From the NCBI GenBank assembly GCA_031551275.1, contig JAVBNX010000003.1, positions 1 through 64,000 on the forward strand: DNA of 64,000 nucleotides, in the 5' to 3' direction. The translations under genes were made by a program, and so were the position numbers. Every line of letters starts with the position of its first letter. The first letter of the stretch is position 1. Positions 1 to 9,175 of the stretch are shown here, piece after piece. This DNA comes from JAVBMJ01 sp031551275. Lineage in GTDB: Bacteria; Bacteroidota; Bacteroidia; Bacteroidales; Rikenellaceae. The notes under the pieces were generated by a model. That model made no database searches. It saw only the letters and a list, made by a program, of their open reading frames with translations, and was not told the origin of the DNA.

Positions 1-101
1 TAAACACCGCTCTCAACTTCTCGAACTACTTGTAGCTTGAAACTCATGCTGTAATCGCACTGCGTACGCCTTACATAAACTCCTTGACCTTCCGTTTTCA
101 T
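1..101 (-). CDS. Transposase N-terminus (orfA-like), partial
   Basis: An open frame starts with ATG at 101 on the minus strand and stays open for 33 codons to the window edge. It begins MKTEGQGVYVRR and continues with YSMSFKLQVVREVESG, a lysine/arginine-rich helix typical of the DNA-binding helix-turn-helix of IS transposase first frames. It sits 39 bases inside the putative IS end, the expected place for orfA. The rest of the protein is outside the window, so intactness cannot be judged. Confidence 0.65.
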   Translation of the reverse strand, partial: MKTEGQGVYVRRTQCDYSMSFKLQVVREVESGV

Positions 102-140
102 AAATTTACTTTTTTTGTAAACCTATTTCAGGACGGGACA
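1..140 (-). mobile_element. End of an insertion sequence, cut by the window edge
   Basis: The minus strand starts at base 140 with TGTCCCGTCCTGAA, a good candidate for a terminal inverted repeat, followed by a short AT-rich leader and a transposase-like reading frame that runs off the window. The base composition is more AT-rich than the core genes to the right. The IS ends 8 bases before the terminator of the neighbouring peptidase gene, so it has inserted between transcription units. The family (possibly IS3-like, with an orfA/orfB layout) is inferred from the general look of the first reading frame. The other end and any target duplication lie outside. Confidence 0.7.
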
Positions 141-147
141 CACGATC

Positions 148-187
148 AAAATACGAAAGCCGCCTTTTGGGGCGGCTTTCGTATTTT
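148..187 (-). terminator. Strong hairpin terminator of the prmC-recX-peptidase operon
   Basis: Perfect 17-bp arms at 148-164 and 171-187 with a 6-nt loop. The GC core is flanked by A-rich and T-rich ends, so it can act in both directions. It lies 14 bases beyond the stop of the minus-strand peptidase gene. Confidence 0.9.
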
Positions 188-201
188 GTATCCCTGCTCT
201 C

Positions 202-2010
202 CTAAAGCGTGAACCGGGTCTCCAGCATCGTGGAGTTGCCCGCCCGGTCGCTTACCTTGAGGATCAAGCTGTGCGCGCCGGAGGCCAACGCCTTGCGCGA
301 GTCGAAACGGTGGGTAATCACGCCCCGGGTATCCTCTTCCAAAAGGATCCACTCCCCGTCGATGGTCGCCGCGTAGGAGGCCACCCCCGAAAAGTCGTCC
401 GCGACGGTAAAAGTGATCGAACTGGCACCCGCCAGGCTCGCGCCCGTGGCGAAGGGCGAACGGATGACCGGGGCTGCCGTATCGGCCACCACACAGTAAT
501 TCCCGAAACGCCTGAGCTGGCCCTTGACCGCGCCGTTTTCCCACCGGCCGCCGGCGTAAATGAGTTGGTTCTTATCGGTCAGCCGCGCGATGACGGCCTG
601 GCTCTTCAACGCGTCGGGGACCACGCAGGTAATCTCAACGTCGATCGAATTTTTCAACGGTGTGTTTTCGTTGTGGATCGCGTAGAGCTCCGACAAAACC
701 ACCAGCGAGCCCTGCACGGGCAGGACCGCCTCCTCTACCCTCTTCTGGCGGAAGAAGAAGGGCTCGTAGACCGCCCCGGCGGGGATGCGCATCTTCAGGC
801 CCTGGGTGTGGCACACGAAATCCTGGTCGCTCTTTACGGGGATCCCGTCCGGGTTGGACATGGGGGGAGCCGTGGCCGCGACGATGGGCTGCCCGTCGGC
901 CGTGCAGGTGGTCATTACCCGTTCGGGCATGGATTTACGCCTGACGGTCAGGCTCAGCGTCGAGGCGTTGCCGTTGTCGTCCATGAGCAGGAACTTCACG
1001 GCGTGGGGCAGCGTGTCCCGGGGATCGACCACCCCCCGGCTGACCACCGTGGGATAGAGGGAAATCTTGTTCCCCTCGGCCAGGCCCATCGCGTAGACGA
1101 AATAGGGCGAATGCAACTGCAAAGGGTAGTAACTGACCACGTCGACCATTTTGGTCTGGTCGAACCCGAACCCGTCCATCCGGTACTCCAGGATGGGGCG
1201 GCCGTCCAACTCCTGCCGGATGTATTTGATGCCCATCGTATTGGACGCCCCGTTCTTGTGGTCGACCGCCTCCAGGGCGAAATACCCGCCCCTTTCGATC
1301 TCCAGCTCGGCTTTGGCCCGGTACTCCCCGTTGCCGGTCCTTGTGATCTCCACGGGGATCAGCGGGTACCTTCTGGGCGTGTGCATCAGCGTATCCTGCC
1401 CCACGAACCACAGCCTGGTAATCCTGGGCGGGATCGTGTCGGGGACGGCGACCACCCCGACGGCCAACGGGTCGATCACGCGCCCCGTCGCGTTGTGGCG
1501 GATCTCGAAGTGGAGGTGCGGCGCGGTCGAGGAGCCGGTGTTGCCCGAAAGCCCGATCATATCGCCCTTGCGGAAGGCGAACCGGCCTGCGGGCAGGTCC
1601 GCGTCCAGGGTGTTGCTCCGCTTCTGGTAGCGCACCGTGGCGGCGTATCTCTCCAACTCGGGCGTGAAGGCCTGCAAGTGGGCGTAGACCGAGGTCGTCC
1701 CGTTGGGGTGGACCATGTAGAGCGCCCGTCCGTACCCCGAGGGGTTGATCACCATGCGCGAGATGTAACCGTCGGCGACCGCCATTACCTTGTATCCCTC
1801 GACCGAGTTGGTCTTCAGGTCGATGCCCGAATGGAAGTGGGCCGACCTGAACTCGCCCAGGTTGCCCGCCATCACGGGCGGCAGCTCCATCGGCGGGGTG
1901 TAATACCCCTCCCAGATGCGCGGCAGGGGGGCGGGGGCCTGCGTATTCCTCTGGCCCAAAACCCAGGCGGGCAGAACGGATAAAATGATCAAAAAGTAAT
2001 ATCTCCTCAT
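202..2010 (-). CDS. Secreted M23-family peptidase (LytM-type) with long C-terminal part
   Basis: Predicted zinc metallopeptidase cutting peptidoglycan peptide bridges in the periplasm. The start at 2010 gives 602 residues with a signal peptide (hydrophobic 4-19). The M23 zinc motifs are intact: H60 and D64 in HFHSGIDLK, and H165/H167 in HLHFEI, so the enzyme is probably active. The M23 domain fills about residues 45-180. The remaining ~420 residues are beta-rich, with an Ig-like segment near the C-terminus (APVIRSP...DDFSGVASY...). The ATG overlaps the recX stop by 4 nt (ATGA), so the two are translationally coupled. A longer frame reading upstream through recX has no credible start. Substrate specificity is unknown. 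Confidence 0.9.
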   Translation of the reverse strand: MRRYYFLIILSVLPAWVLGQRNTQAPAPLPRIWEGYYTPPMELPPVMAGNLGEFRSAHFHSGIDLKTNSVEGYKVMAVADGYISRMVINPSGYGRALYMVHPNGTTSVYAHLQAFTPELERYAATVRYQKRSNTLDADLPAGRFAFRKGDMIGLSGNTGSSTAPHLHFEIRHNATGRVIDPLAVGVVAVPDTIPPRITRLWFVGQDTLMHTPRRYPLIPVEITRTGNGEYRAKAELEIERGGYFALEAVDHKNGASNTMGIKYIRQELDGRPILEYRMDGFGFDQTKMVDVVSYYPLQLHSPYFVYAMGLAEGNKISLYPTVVSRGVVDPRDTLPHAVKFLLMDDNGNASTLSLTVRRKSMPERVMTTCTADGQPIVAATAPPMSNPDGIPVKSDQDFVCHTQGLKMRIPAGAVYEPFFFRQKRVEEAVLPVQGSLVVLSELYAIHNENTPLKNSIDVEITCVVPDALKSQAVIARLTDKNQLIYAGGRWENGAVKGQLRRFGNYCVVADTAAPVIRSPFATGASLAGASSITFTVADDFSGVASYAATIDGEWILLEEDTRGVITHRFDSRKALASGAHSLILKVSDRAGNSTMLETRFTL

Positions 2011-2480
2011 AACGTATCTAAAATGTCGTTGATCGTATCGTAATCGTATCCCAGCGAGACGGCGTAACGGGCCAGCTTCTGCTTGACCTCCCACTCGCTG
2101 TTGCCTTTTACCGTCGGTTTTTTCCGCTCCAGGATCGCCCTGAGCCGCTCCCCCATATCCGGTGCTCCCTCCCCGGACGCCTCTTTGAGCGCCGCGTCGG
2201 CCACCGCCTGCGAAACTCCCTTGGCGCGCAACCCGGCCGCGATCTTGCGCAGGCCCCACCCCCCGAACGCGAGCTTTTCGCGAACGAACGCCGCGGCATA
2301 GCGGCTGTCGTCCAGAAAACGCTCCTTTTGGAGTTGAAGGATGATCTTTTCGTGGGAAGAAGGCTCCACGCTCCACCTGTACAACAGCCTGCGTGCGTCG
2401 CCTGTGCTGCGTTCGGCTTTGGCGCACAGTTTCCGGAGCGAATCCAGGGCTTTTTCGGGGGTTTTGGCTATGCCCGGCAT
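2007..2480 (-). CDS. recX: RecX regulatory protein
   Basis: RecX binds the RecA filament and limits its activity. The 157-residue product, starting at the ATG at 2480, has the all-helical RecX layout: three-helix repeats with the motif LDDSRYAAAFVREK, then GLRKIAAGLRAKGV, then the C-terminal repeat ending YDTINDILDTL. The length is within the family's normal range. It overlaps the end of prmC by 13 nt and the following peptidase by 4 nt, so it is the middle gene of a three-gene operon. recA is not in the window. A start further upstream would lie inside prmC and is not supported. Confidence 0.85.
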   Translation of the reverse strand: MPGIAKTPEKALDSLRKLCAKAERSTGDARRLLYRWSVEPSSHEKIILQLQKERFLDDSRYAAAFVREKLAFGGWGLRKIAAGLRAKGVSQAVADAALKEASGEGAPDMGERLRAILERKKPTVKGNSEWEVKQKLARYAVSLGYDYDTINDILDTL

Positions 2481-3331
2481 CGGATCATTCGCGGTTTTCC
2501 GCTGAGGTCCTCGCGCACTTCGACATCGGTAAAGCCTTCGGACACCAACAGTTCGGTAATCTTTTTGCCCATCGTCTCGTAGATCTCGAAGTAGAGCCTT
2601 CCGCCGGGCCTGAGCAGTCGTTTGGCGTGGACCGCAAGGGCGCGGTAGTAGAGTATCTTGTCGGCCTGCGGGGTGAATATGGCCATCATCGGCTCGTACT
2701 CGATCACGTTGAAGCAGATCGTCTCCTTGTCCGCAATGGGCACGTAGGGGGGATTCGAGACGATGATATCGAAACTGCCATCGGGCAGCGCGCTCCGCCA
2801 CTCGTCCGGCGCGGCCAGCATATCGAGCTTGGATAAATTAACCTCCGCCTGGTTCAAATCGGCGTTCTCCTGCGCGATCTTCAGGGCGTCGTCCGAGATG
2901 TCGATGGCGCCGACCCGGCTTCCCGGCAGCAATTTGGCGAGCGAAACGGCGATGCAGCCGCTGCCCGTCCCGCAATCGAGGATGTCGGGCGCGGTCTCTT
3001 TGATCCCGGGATCGTTCGCGATCCACATGACCAGCTCTTCGGTTTCGGGCCGGGGGATCAAAACCCCTTCGCGCACATGGAAGGGAAAGCCGCAGAACTC
3101 CACGCTGCCCACGATGTACTGCACGGGCCGCCACCAGGACAACTCCCTGACCACGCGGTCAAGATCGACCTGCGAGGTGTCGACCTCCCGGTCAGGCTCG
3201 ATCAGAAAGTCGATGCGCTCCAGGCCGAACAGCCCCCTGGCCAGCACGTATGCCGCCGAGTAGGCTTCCCTGGGATCGTAACGCAGCATGAGCGGCGCGG
3301 AGAGTGTTTTGAACAGTTCGCTTCTTTTCAT
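2468..3331 (-). CDS. prmC: Release factor N5-glutamine methyltransferase
   Basis: PrmC methylates the glutamine of the GGQ motif in release factors RF1 and RF2, using S-adenosylmethionine. The 287 residues show the N-terminal helical recognition domain, the SAM-binding motif DCGTGSGCIAVSLAKL and the catalytic NPPY motif (SNPPYVPIAD). Length is normal for the family. It is the first gene of prmC-recX-M23, with a Bacteroidetes -7 box 27 bases upstream. Confidence 0.93.
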   Translation of the reverse strand: MKRSELFKTLSAPLMLRYDPREAYSAAYVLARGLFGLERIDFLIEPDREVDTSQVDLDRVVRELSWWRPVQYIVGSVEFCGFPFHVREGVLIPRPETEELVMWIANDPGIKETAPDILDCGTGSGCIAVSLAKLLPGSRVGAIDISDDALKIAQENADLNQAEVNLSKLDMLAAPDEWRSALPDGSFDIIVSNPPYVPIADKETICFNVIEYEPMMAIFTPQADKILYYRALAVHAKRLLRPGGRLYFEIYETMGKKITELLVSEGFTDVEVREDLSGKPRMIRCRA

Positions 3332-3357
3332 CCGCCTGGGGGAGGGAGTGGGTCGGG

Positions 3358-3365
3358 CAAAGATA
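3358..3365 (-). promoter_or_regulatory. -7 promoter element of prmC
   Basis: TATCTTTG on the minus strand fits the Bacteroidetes TAnnTTTG -7 consensus and lies 26 nt before the prmC ATG. Confidence 0.7.
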
Positions 3366-3387
3366 GTATTTTTCCTGGTATTATGTA

Positions 3388-3395
3388 TATTTTTG
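3388..3395 (+). promoter_or_regulatory. -7 promoter element of the 3415 gene
   Basis: TATTTTTG in an AT-rich stretch, 19 nt before the ATG at 3415 and divergent from the prmC promoter. Confidence 0.6.
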
Positions 3396-3414
3396 CAACA
3401 AAAGAGACCTTTCC

Positions 3415-3996
3415 ATGCCCGAGCCCCGCCCCGACACCCTCCCCGCCGCCCAACGCCTCCGCGCGCTGGTATTCAACAAAGCCCTCTATTCCGAAATGAA
3501 GCAGGAGGTCGGCAGGCGGATCGTCGCCGAGGGGTGGCACACCCAGGCCCTGGAGATGGCCTGGGACCCCGACCCGAGGGTGGCTTTCCGCATCTTCTGG
3601 GGGCTGGAGCACGCTTTTTTCCTCGACCCCGGATCCTTTGCGCCCCACACCGGCCAGTTCCTCGACACGTTCATCCATGCCACCAACCCCAGCGCCATGC
3701 GCCACTGCGTCAACATCCTGTGGGGTATGCTCCGCCGAGGGACCGTCCTCGCGCCGCAAAGCGCGGGACCCATCGCCGAAAAGTGTTTCGATCTGTTGAT
3801 CGACCCCAAAATGAAGGTCGCAGTCAAAGCGCGCGCCATGGACATCCTGATGTCCCTGGCCCCGTCGATCCCCTGGGTCGGCGAGGAGTTGGAAGCCACC
3901 GTGCGCGCCCAAATGCCGGGCGCGAGCCCCGGATTGTCCAACAAAGGATCTAAAATCCTGCTGGCCCTGCGAAAAGCAGAAAAATACAAAAAATAA
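3415..3996 (+). CDS. Uncharacterised helical protein, HEAT-like
   Basis: 193 residues, no signal peptide or membrane segment, so probably cytoplasmic. The sequence is almost entirely helical, with repeated amphipathic helices separated by prolines (WDPDPRVAFRIFWGLEHAFF..., DPKMKVAVKARAMDILMSLAP...). That pattern resembles the HEAT/adaptor-like proteins found in many Bacteroidetes. The end is lysine-rich. It has its own promoter on one side and the kinase promoter on the other, so it is monocistronic. No function is assigned. Confidence 0.75.
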   Translation: MPEPRPDTLPAAQRLRALVFNKALYSEMKQEVGRRIVAEGWHTQALEMAWDPDPRVAFRIFWGLEHAFFLDPGSFAPHTGQFLDTFIHATNPSAMRHCVNILWGMLRRGTVLAPQSAGPIAEKCFDLLIDPKMKVAVKARAMDILMSLAPSIPWVGEELEATVRAQMPGASPGLSNKGSKILLALRKAEKYKK

Positions 3997-3998
3997 TT

Positions 3999-4006
3999 TA
4001 CCTTTG
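3999..4006 (+). promoter_or_regulatory. -7 promoter element of the kinase gene
   Basis: TACCTTTG immediately after the upstream stop codon, 41 nt before the ATG at 4048. Confidence 0.7.
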
Positions 4007-4047
4007 TCTTCCGTTCCTATACAGAATCACCCTCTACCCAATACGAT

Positions 4048-5757
<1,710 letters not shown>

Positions 5758-5791
5758 TCCCGGAGCCGCTTGGATTCCGCCTGATTTTTCG

Positions 5792-5799
5792 TATCTTCG
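5792..5799 (+). promoter_or_regulatory. -7 promoter element of thiC
   Basis: TATCTTCG, close to TAnnTTTG, about 10 nt before the TPP riboswitch begins; the expected spacing for an mRNA starting just before the aptamer. Confidence 0.6.
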
Positions 5800-5807
5800 C
5801 AGCCTTA

Positions 5808-5890
5808 ACACGGGGTGGGCCGCCGGCAAAACGCGTCCCTGAGATCACACCCATCGAACCTGTCGGGTAATGCCGTCGTAGGGAAAAAGG
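5808..5890 (+). promoter_or_regulatory. TPP riboswitch (THI element)
   Basis: The conserved blocks of the thiamine pyrophosphate aptamer are present in order: CGGGGTG, the pyrimidine-sensor CTGAGAT, ACACCCAT, ACCTG, then GGGTAATGCCGTCGTAGGGAA. The aptamer ends about 36 nt before the thiC ATG. No clear intrinsic terminator separates it from the start codon, so control of translation initiation is likelier than termination. Confidence 0.95.
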
Positions 5891-5925
5891 CCTGGTCGTC
5901 TCCGTATTGTATGATTTGAACGACC

Positions 5926-7446
5926 ATGGAAACCTTTGATTTTACCCGTCCCGCCTACGAAAAGCACTTCGTTGAAGGCTCCCTGCACCCCATCCGCGTG
6001 GCCATGCAGCGCATCGCCCTTTCCAACGGCGAGAGCGTTTTGAGCTACGACTGCTCGGGACCCTACTCCGACCCCGCATACCGCCACGACCCCGGACAGG
6101 GCCTTCCCGCCCTGCGCGATGGCTGGCGCAAGCCCGGAGAAGAGTTCCACACCCAACTCTGGTACGCGCGCCGGGGGATCGTTACCCCCGAGATGGAGTA
6201 CGCCGCGCTGCGGGAGAACCCCCTGAAAAAACCGGGCCTTCCCACCCCCCAGACCGTGATGGCGGACATCGCCGCGGGCCGGGCCGCCCTGCCCGCCAAC
6301 CGCTGCCACCCCCAGGCCGAGCCGATGGTCCTGGGCAAGCACTACAAAGTCAAGATCAACGCCAACATCGGCGCGTCGCCCGGCAAGAGCGACCCCGAGA
6401 AGGAGCTCGAGAAAGCCCTCTGGGCCGTCCGTTGGGGCTCCGATACGGTAATGGACCTCTCCACGGCGGGCGATATATCGGCCACCCGCGCCCAAATCAT
6501 CCGCAACATGCCCGTCCCGGTGGGCACGGTCCCCATCTACCAGGCCCTGGAGATGGCGGGCGGCAAGGTCGAGAACCTGACCTGGGAGATCTACCGCGAG
6601 GCCCTTTTGCAGCAACTCGCCCAGGGCGTCGACTACGTTACCGTCCACGCCGGGGTTACCCGCCAGGTCGCCTCGATGGCGGCCAAAAGAGTTACCGGCA
6701 TCGTCTCGCGCGGCGGGGCGATCCTGGCCGGCTGGATGGCCGTCCATAACCGGGAGAACTTCCTCTACACCCATTTCGACGAGCTGTGCGACATTTTGGC
6801 GAGCTACGATTGCGCCTTCTCGCTGGGCGACGGCCTGCGCCCCGGCTCGACGGCCGACGCCAACGACCCCGCCCAGTTCGGCGAGCTCAAGGTGCTGGGC
6901 GAGCTGACCCTAAGGGCCCGCGAGCGCGACGTGCAGGTCATCATCGAGGGCCCGGGCCACATCCCGGCCGACAAGATCGCCGAGAACATGGAAAAGGAGG
7001 AACTGCTGTGCCACGGCGCCCCCTTCTACACGCTGGGCCCGTTGGTAACCGACGTGGGAGCGGGCTACGACCACATCACCGCCGCCATCGGGGGCGTGAT
7101 GATCGCCGCGGCGGGGGCCTCCATGCTCTGCTACGTGACCTGCAAGGAGCACCTGGCCTTGCCCGACCGCGACGACGTGCGGGAGGGCGTTGTAACCTTC
7201 CGCATCGCCGCCCACGCCGCCGACATCGCCCGGGGCAACCCCTACGCGATCGCGCGCGACCTGGCCATGAGCAAAGCGCGCTACGAGTTCCGCTGGGCCG
7301 ACCAGTTCAACCTCGCCCTCGACCCCGAGCGCGCCTACCAAATCCACCGCGAATCGAAAGGGGGGCAGGAAAGTGATTATTGCACCATGTGCGGGCCGGA
7401 CTTCTGCGCCATGAAACTTTCCCGCAAGGCATTTGATAAAAAATAA
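5926..7446 (+). CDS. thiC: Phosphomethylpyrimidine synthase
   Basis: ThiC is a radical-SAM-type enzyme that rearranges aminoimidazole ribotide into HMP phosphate, the pyrimidine half of thiamine. The 506 residues contain the family core (TVMDLSTAGD, GTVPIYQALE, GRHGG-like HAGVTRQ, EGPGHIPADKI) and the C-terminal iron-sulfur motif CTMCGPDFC (CX2CX4C). It is shorter than the E. coli enzyme because the N-terminal domain is reduced. The TPP riboswitch upstream confirms the role and gives feedback control. No other thi gene is in the window. Confidence 0.96.
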   Translation: METFDFTRPAYEKHFVEGSLHPIRVAMQRIALSNGESVLSYDCSGPYSDPAYRHDPGQGLPALRDGWRKPGEEFHTQLWYARRGIVTPEMEYAALRENPLKKPGLPTPQTVMADIAAGRAALPANRCHPQAEPMVLGKHYKVKINANIGASPGKSDPEKELEKALWAVRWGSDTVMDLSTAGDISATRAQIIRNMPVPVGTVPIYQALEMAGGKVENLTWEIYREALLQQLAQGVDYVTVHAGVTRQVASMAAKRVTGIVSRGGAILAGWMAVHNRENFLYTHFDELCDILASYDCAFSLGDGLRPGSTADANDPAQFGELKVLGELTLRARERDVQVIIEGPGHIPADKIAENMEKEELLCHGAPFYTLGPLVTDVGAGYDHITAAIGGVMIAAAGASMLCYVTCKEHLALPDRDDVREGVVTFRIAAHAADIARGNPYAIARDLAMSKARYEFRWADQFNLALDPERAYQIHRESKGGQESDYCTMCGPDFCAMKLSRKAFDKK

Positions 7447-7477
7447 TTTTCGGGTAGTATCCTTTATTATTTTATTG

Positions 7478-7485
7478 TATCTTTG
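7478..7485 (+). promoter_or_regulatory. -7 promoter element of lipA-lipB-recJ
   Basis: TATCTTTG, 29 nt before the lipA ATG, within the AT-rich gap after thiC. Confidence 0.75.
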
Positions 7486-7514
7486 TGCCAATTGGAAAAT
7501 AATCGAACTTTCAA

Positions 7515-8393
7515 ATGCCTGATGTCTATGACAAGGTATCAAGGGAAAGAAAACCGGATTGGCTGAAGACCGCGCTGCAAGGAGGAGAAGAGTTCTCCTC
7601 TGTGGCGCAATTAGTTAGGAAAAACGCTCTGGCGACCATTTGCAGCAGTGGACTCTGCCCCAACCGGGCGGAGTGCTGGAGCCACAGGCGCGCAACGCTG
7701 ATGATTATGGGTGATATCTGCACCCGGAGTTGCAGGTTTTGCGCCACCAAGACCGGAAAACCTCTGCCTTTGGACAGGGACGAGCCCGAAAGGGTCGCCC
7801 GTTCAATCCACGCCATGGGATTGAAGCACGCCGTGGTCACGTCCGTTACCCGGGACGACCTCCCCGACGGCGGGGCCGCGCATTGGGCCGCTACGGTTAA
7901 CGCCATCCGGCAACACAATCCCGGTACGACGATCGAGGTGCTGATCCCCGACATGGATGCCCGCAAAGAGCTGCTGGACATTATATTGAGTTCCAGTCCC
8001 GACATCGTGGGCCACAACGTCGAGACCGTCCGCCGCCTGACCCCCACGGTGCGCAGCCGCGCGAAGTACGGCACGAGCCTCGAGGTCCTGAAAATGATCG
8101 CCTCGGCGGGTTTCCGCGCCAAGAGCGGCATCATGCTGGGCATGGGCGAAACCCGGGACGAGATCCTCGAAACGCTGGACGACCTGCGTGCGGCGGGGTG
8201 CAGCATCGTCACGCTGGGCCAATACCTGCGCCCGAGCGTAAAACACATTCCCATAGCCGAATACATTACCCCCGGGGAGTTCGACCGCCTGGGCGGCGAG
8301 GCCCGCGCCAGGGGTTTCGACTACGTGGCGAGCGGCCCCTTGGTGCGCTCCTCCTACATGGCCGACGAGGCCCTCAAAGCGATCAACAAATGA
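7515..8393 (+). CDS. lipA: Lipoyl synthase
   Basis: LipA inserts two sulfur atoms into protein-bound octanoyl groups to make the lipoyl cofactor. Both iron-sulfur motifs are complete: the auxiliary cluster C43, C48, C54 (CX4CX5C) and the radical SAM C69, C73, C76 (CX3CX2C). The 292-residue length is typical. The stop overlaps the lipB ATG (ATGA), so the two pathway enzymes are coupled. A likely acceptor, GcvH, is encoded at 61.9-62.3 kb. Confidence 0.97.
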   Translation: MPDVYDKVSRERKPDWLKTALQGGEEFSSVAQLVRKNALATICSSGLCPNRAECWSHRRATLMIMGDICTRSCRFCATKTGKPLPLDRDEPERVARSIHAMGLKHAVVTSVTRDDLPDGGAAHWAATVNAIRQHNPGTTIEVLIPDMDARKELLDIILSSSPDIVGHNVETVRRLTPTVRSRAKYGTSLEVLKMIASAGFRAKSGIMLGMGETRDEILETLDDLRAAGCSIVTLGQYLRPSVKHIPIAEYITPGEFDRLGGEARARGFDYVASGPLVRSSYMADEALKAINK

Positions 8394-9175
8394 GCGATAA
8401 AGTCCTATACATCAACCTGGGCGAGGTGGAGTACGAAAAGTGCACCGCCATCCAGCGCAGCTACTTCGACCCGTTGGTCGAGGCCAAGCGCCAGGGCGAG
8501 AAGGTATGGGACGGGAAGGGCCCGCGTCCCGGCCAGGGCGACCACCCCCGCGTGGTGCTCTTTTGCAGCCACCCCCACGTCTACACGCTGGGCAAGAGCG
8601 GCAAACCGGGCAATATGCTCGTCGACGAAGCGTTCTTAAAGAACATAGGCGCCGCCTTTTACCGGACCGACCGGGGCGGCGACATTACCTACCACGGCCC
8701 CGGCCAGATCGTGGGTTACCCGATCCTGGACCTGGAACTGACCGGCCAGGGCCTTAGGGAGTACATCGAGGGGATGGAGCAGAGCGTGATGGACGTGATG
8801 CAGGAGTACGGTCTAAAAACCCGCCGGATGGAGGGAGCCACCGGGGTCTGGATGGCGGAGGGGCCCGCGCGCAAGGTCTGCGCGATCGGGGTCCGCAGTT
8901 CGCGGTACGTGACCATGCACGGCTTTGCGCTGAACGTGTGCACGGACAACCGCTTTTTCGGATACATCAACCCGTGCGGTTTTACCGACCGCAGCGCGAC
9001 GTCGATGGAGGCCGAACTGGGCTTTAAGCCCGATATGGAGGAGGTCAGGCAGAAGCTGCTGGCCCGCTTGGAGAAGAATATGAATATTAAAATAATACAG
9101 AACGATCATGCCTATCGAAAAGAGATGGGTTGTCAGACCTCAGAGCGATCCGGCCCGGACGGCCGACTTGGCTGA
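8390..9175 (+). CDS. lipB: Octanoyl-ACP:protein octanoyltransferase
   Basis: LipB transfers octanoate from acyl carrier protein to the lysine of lipoyl domains, providing the substrate of LipA. Visible motifs: RGGDITYHGPGQIVGYP, the catalytic lysine in RKVCAIGVR and the catalytic cysteine in NPCGFTDRSATS. The start at 8390 (ATG overlapping the lipA stop) gives 261 residues. The last ~22 codons overlap recJ in another frame by 68 nt and look like a non-conserved tail. The conserved domain ends before the overlap. Confidence 0.95.
   Translation: MSDKVLYINLGEVEYEKCTAIQRSYFDPLVEAKRQGEKVWDGKGPRPGQGDHPRVVLFCSHPHVYTLGKSGKPGNMLVDEAFLKNIGAAFYRTDRGGDITYHGPGQIVGYPILDLELTGQGLREYIEGMEQSVMDVMQEYGLKTRRMEGATGVWMAEGPARKVCAIGVRSSRYVTMHGFALNVCTDNRFFGYINPCGFTDRSATSMEAELGFKPDMEEVRQKLLARLEKNMNIKIIQNDHAYRKEMGCQTSERSGPDGRLG

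Noticed and set aside
271..1983. Long plus-strand open frame (570 codons) opposite the M23 peptidase
   Set aside because: GC-rich antisense shadow: the peptidase on the other strand has intact motifs, signal peptide and operon context, while this frame has a composition dominated by R, G, V, H and no recognisable domain. Similar antisense frames opposite korA, rhaA, the tail-like gene and others were dismissed for the same reason.
2011..2427. In-frame upstream extension of the M23 peptidase into recX
   Set aside because: It would be inside recX and lacks signal features; the ATG at 2010 gives a clean signal peptide and a 4-nt ATGA overlap.
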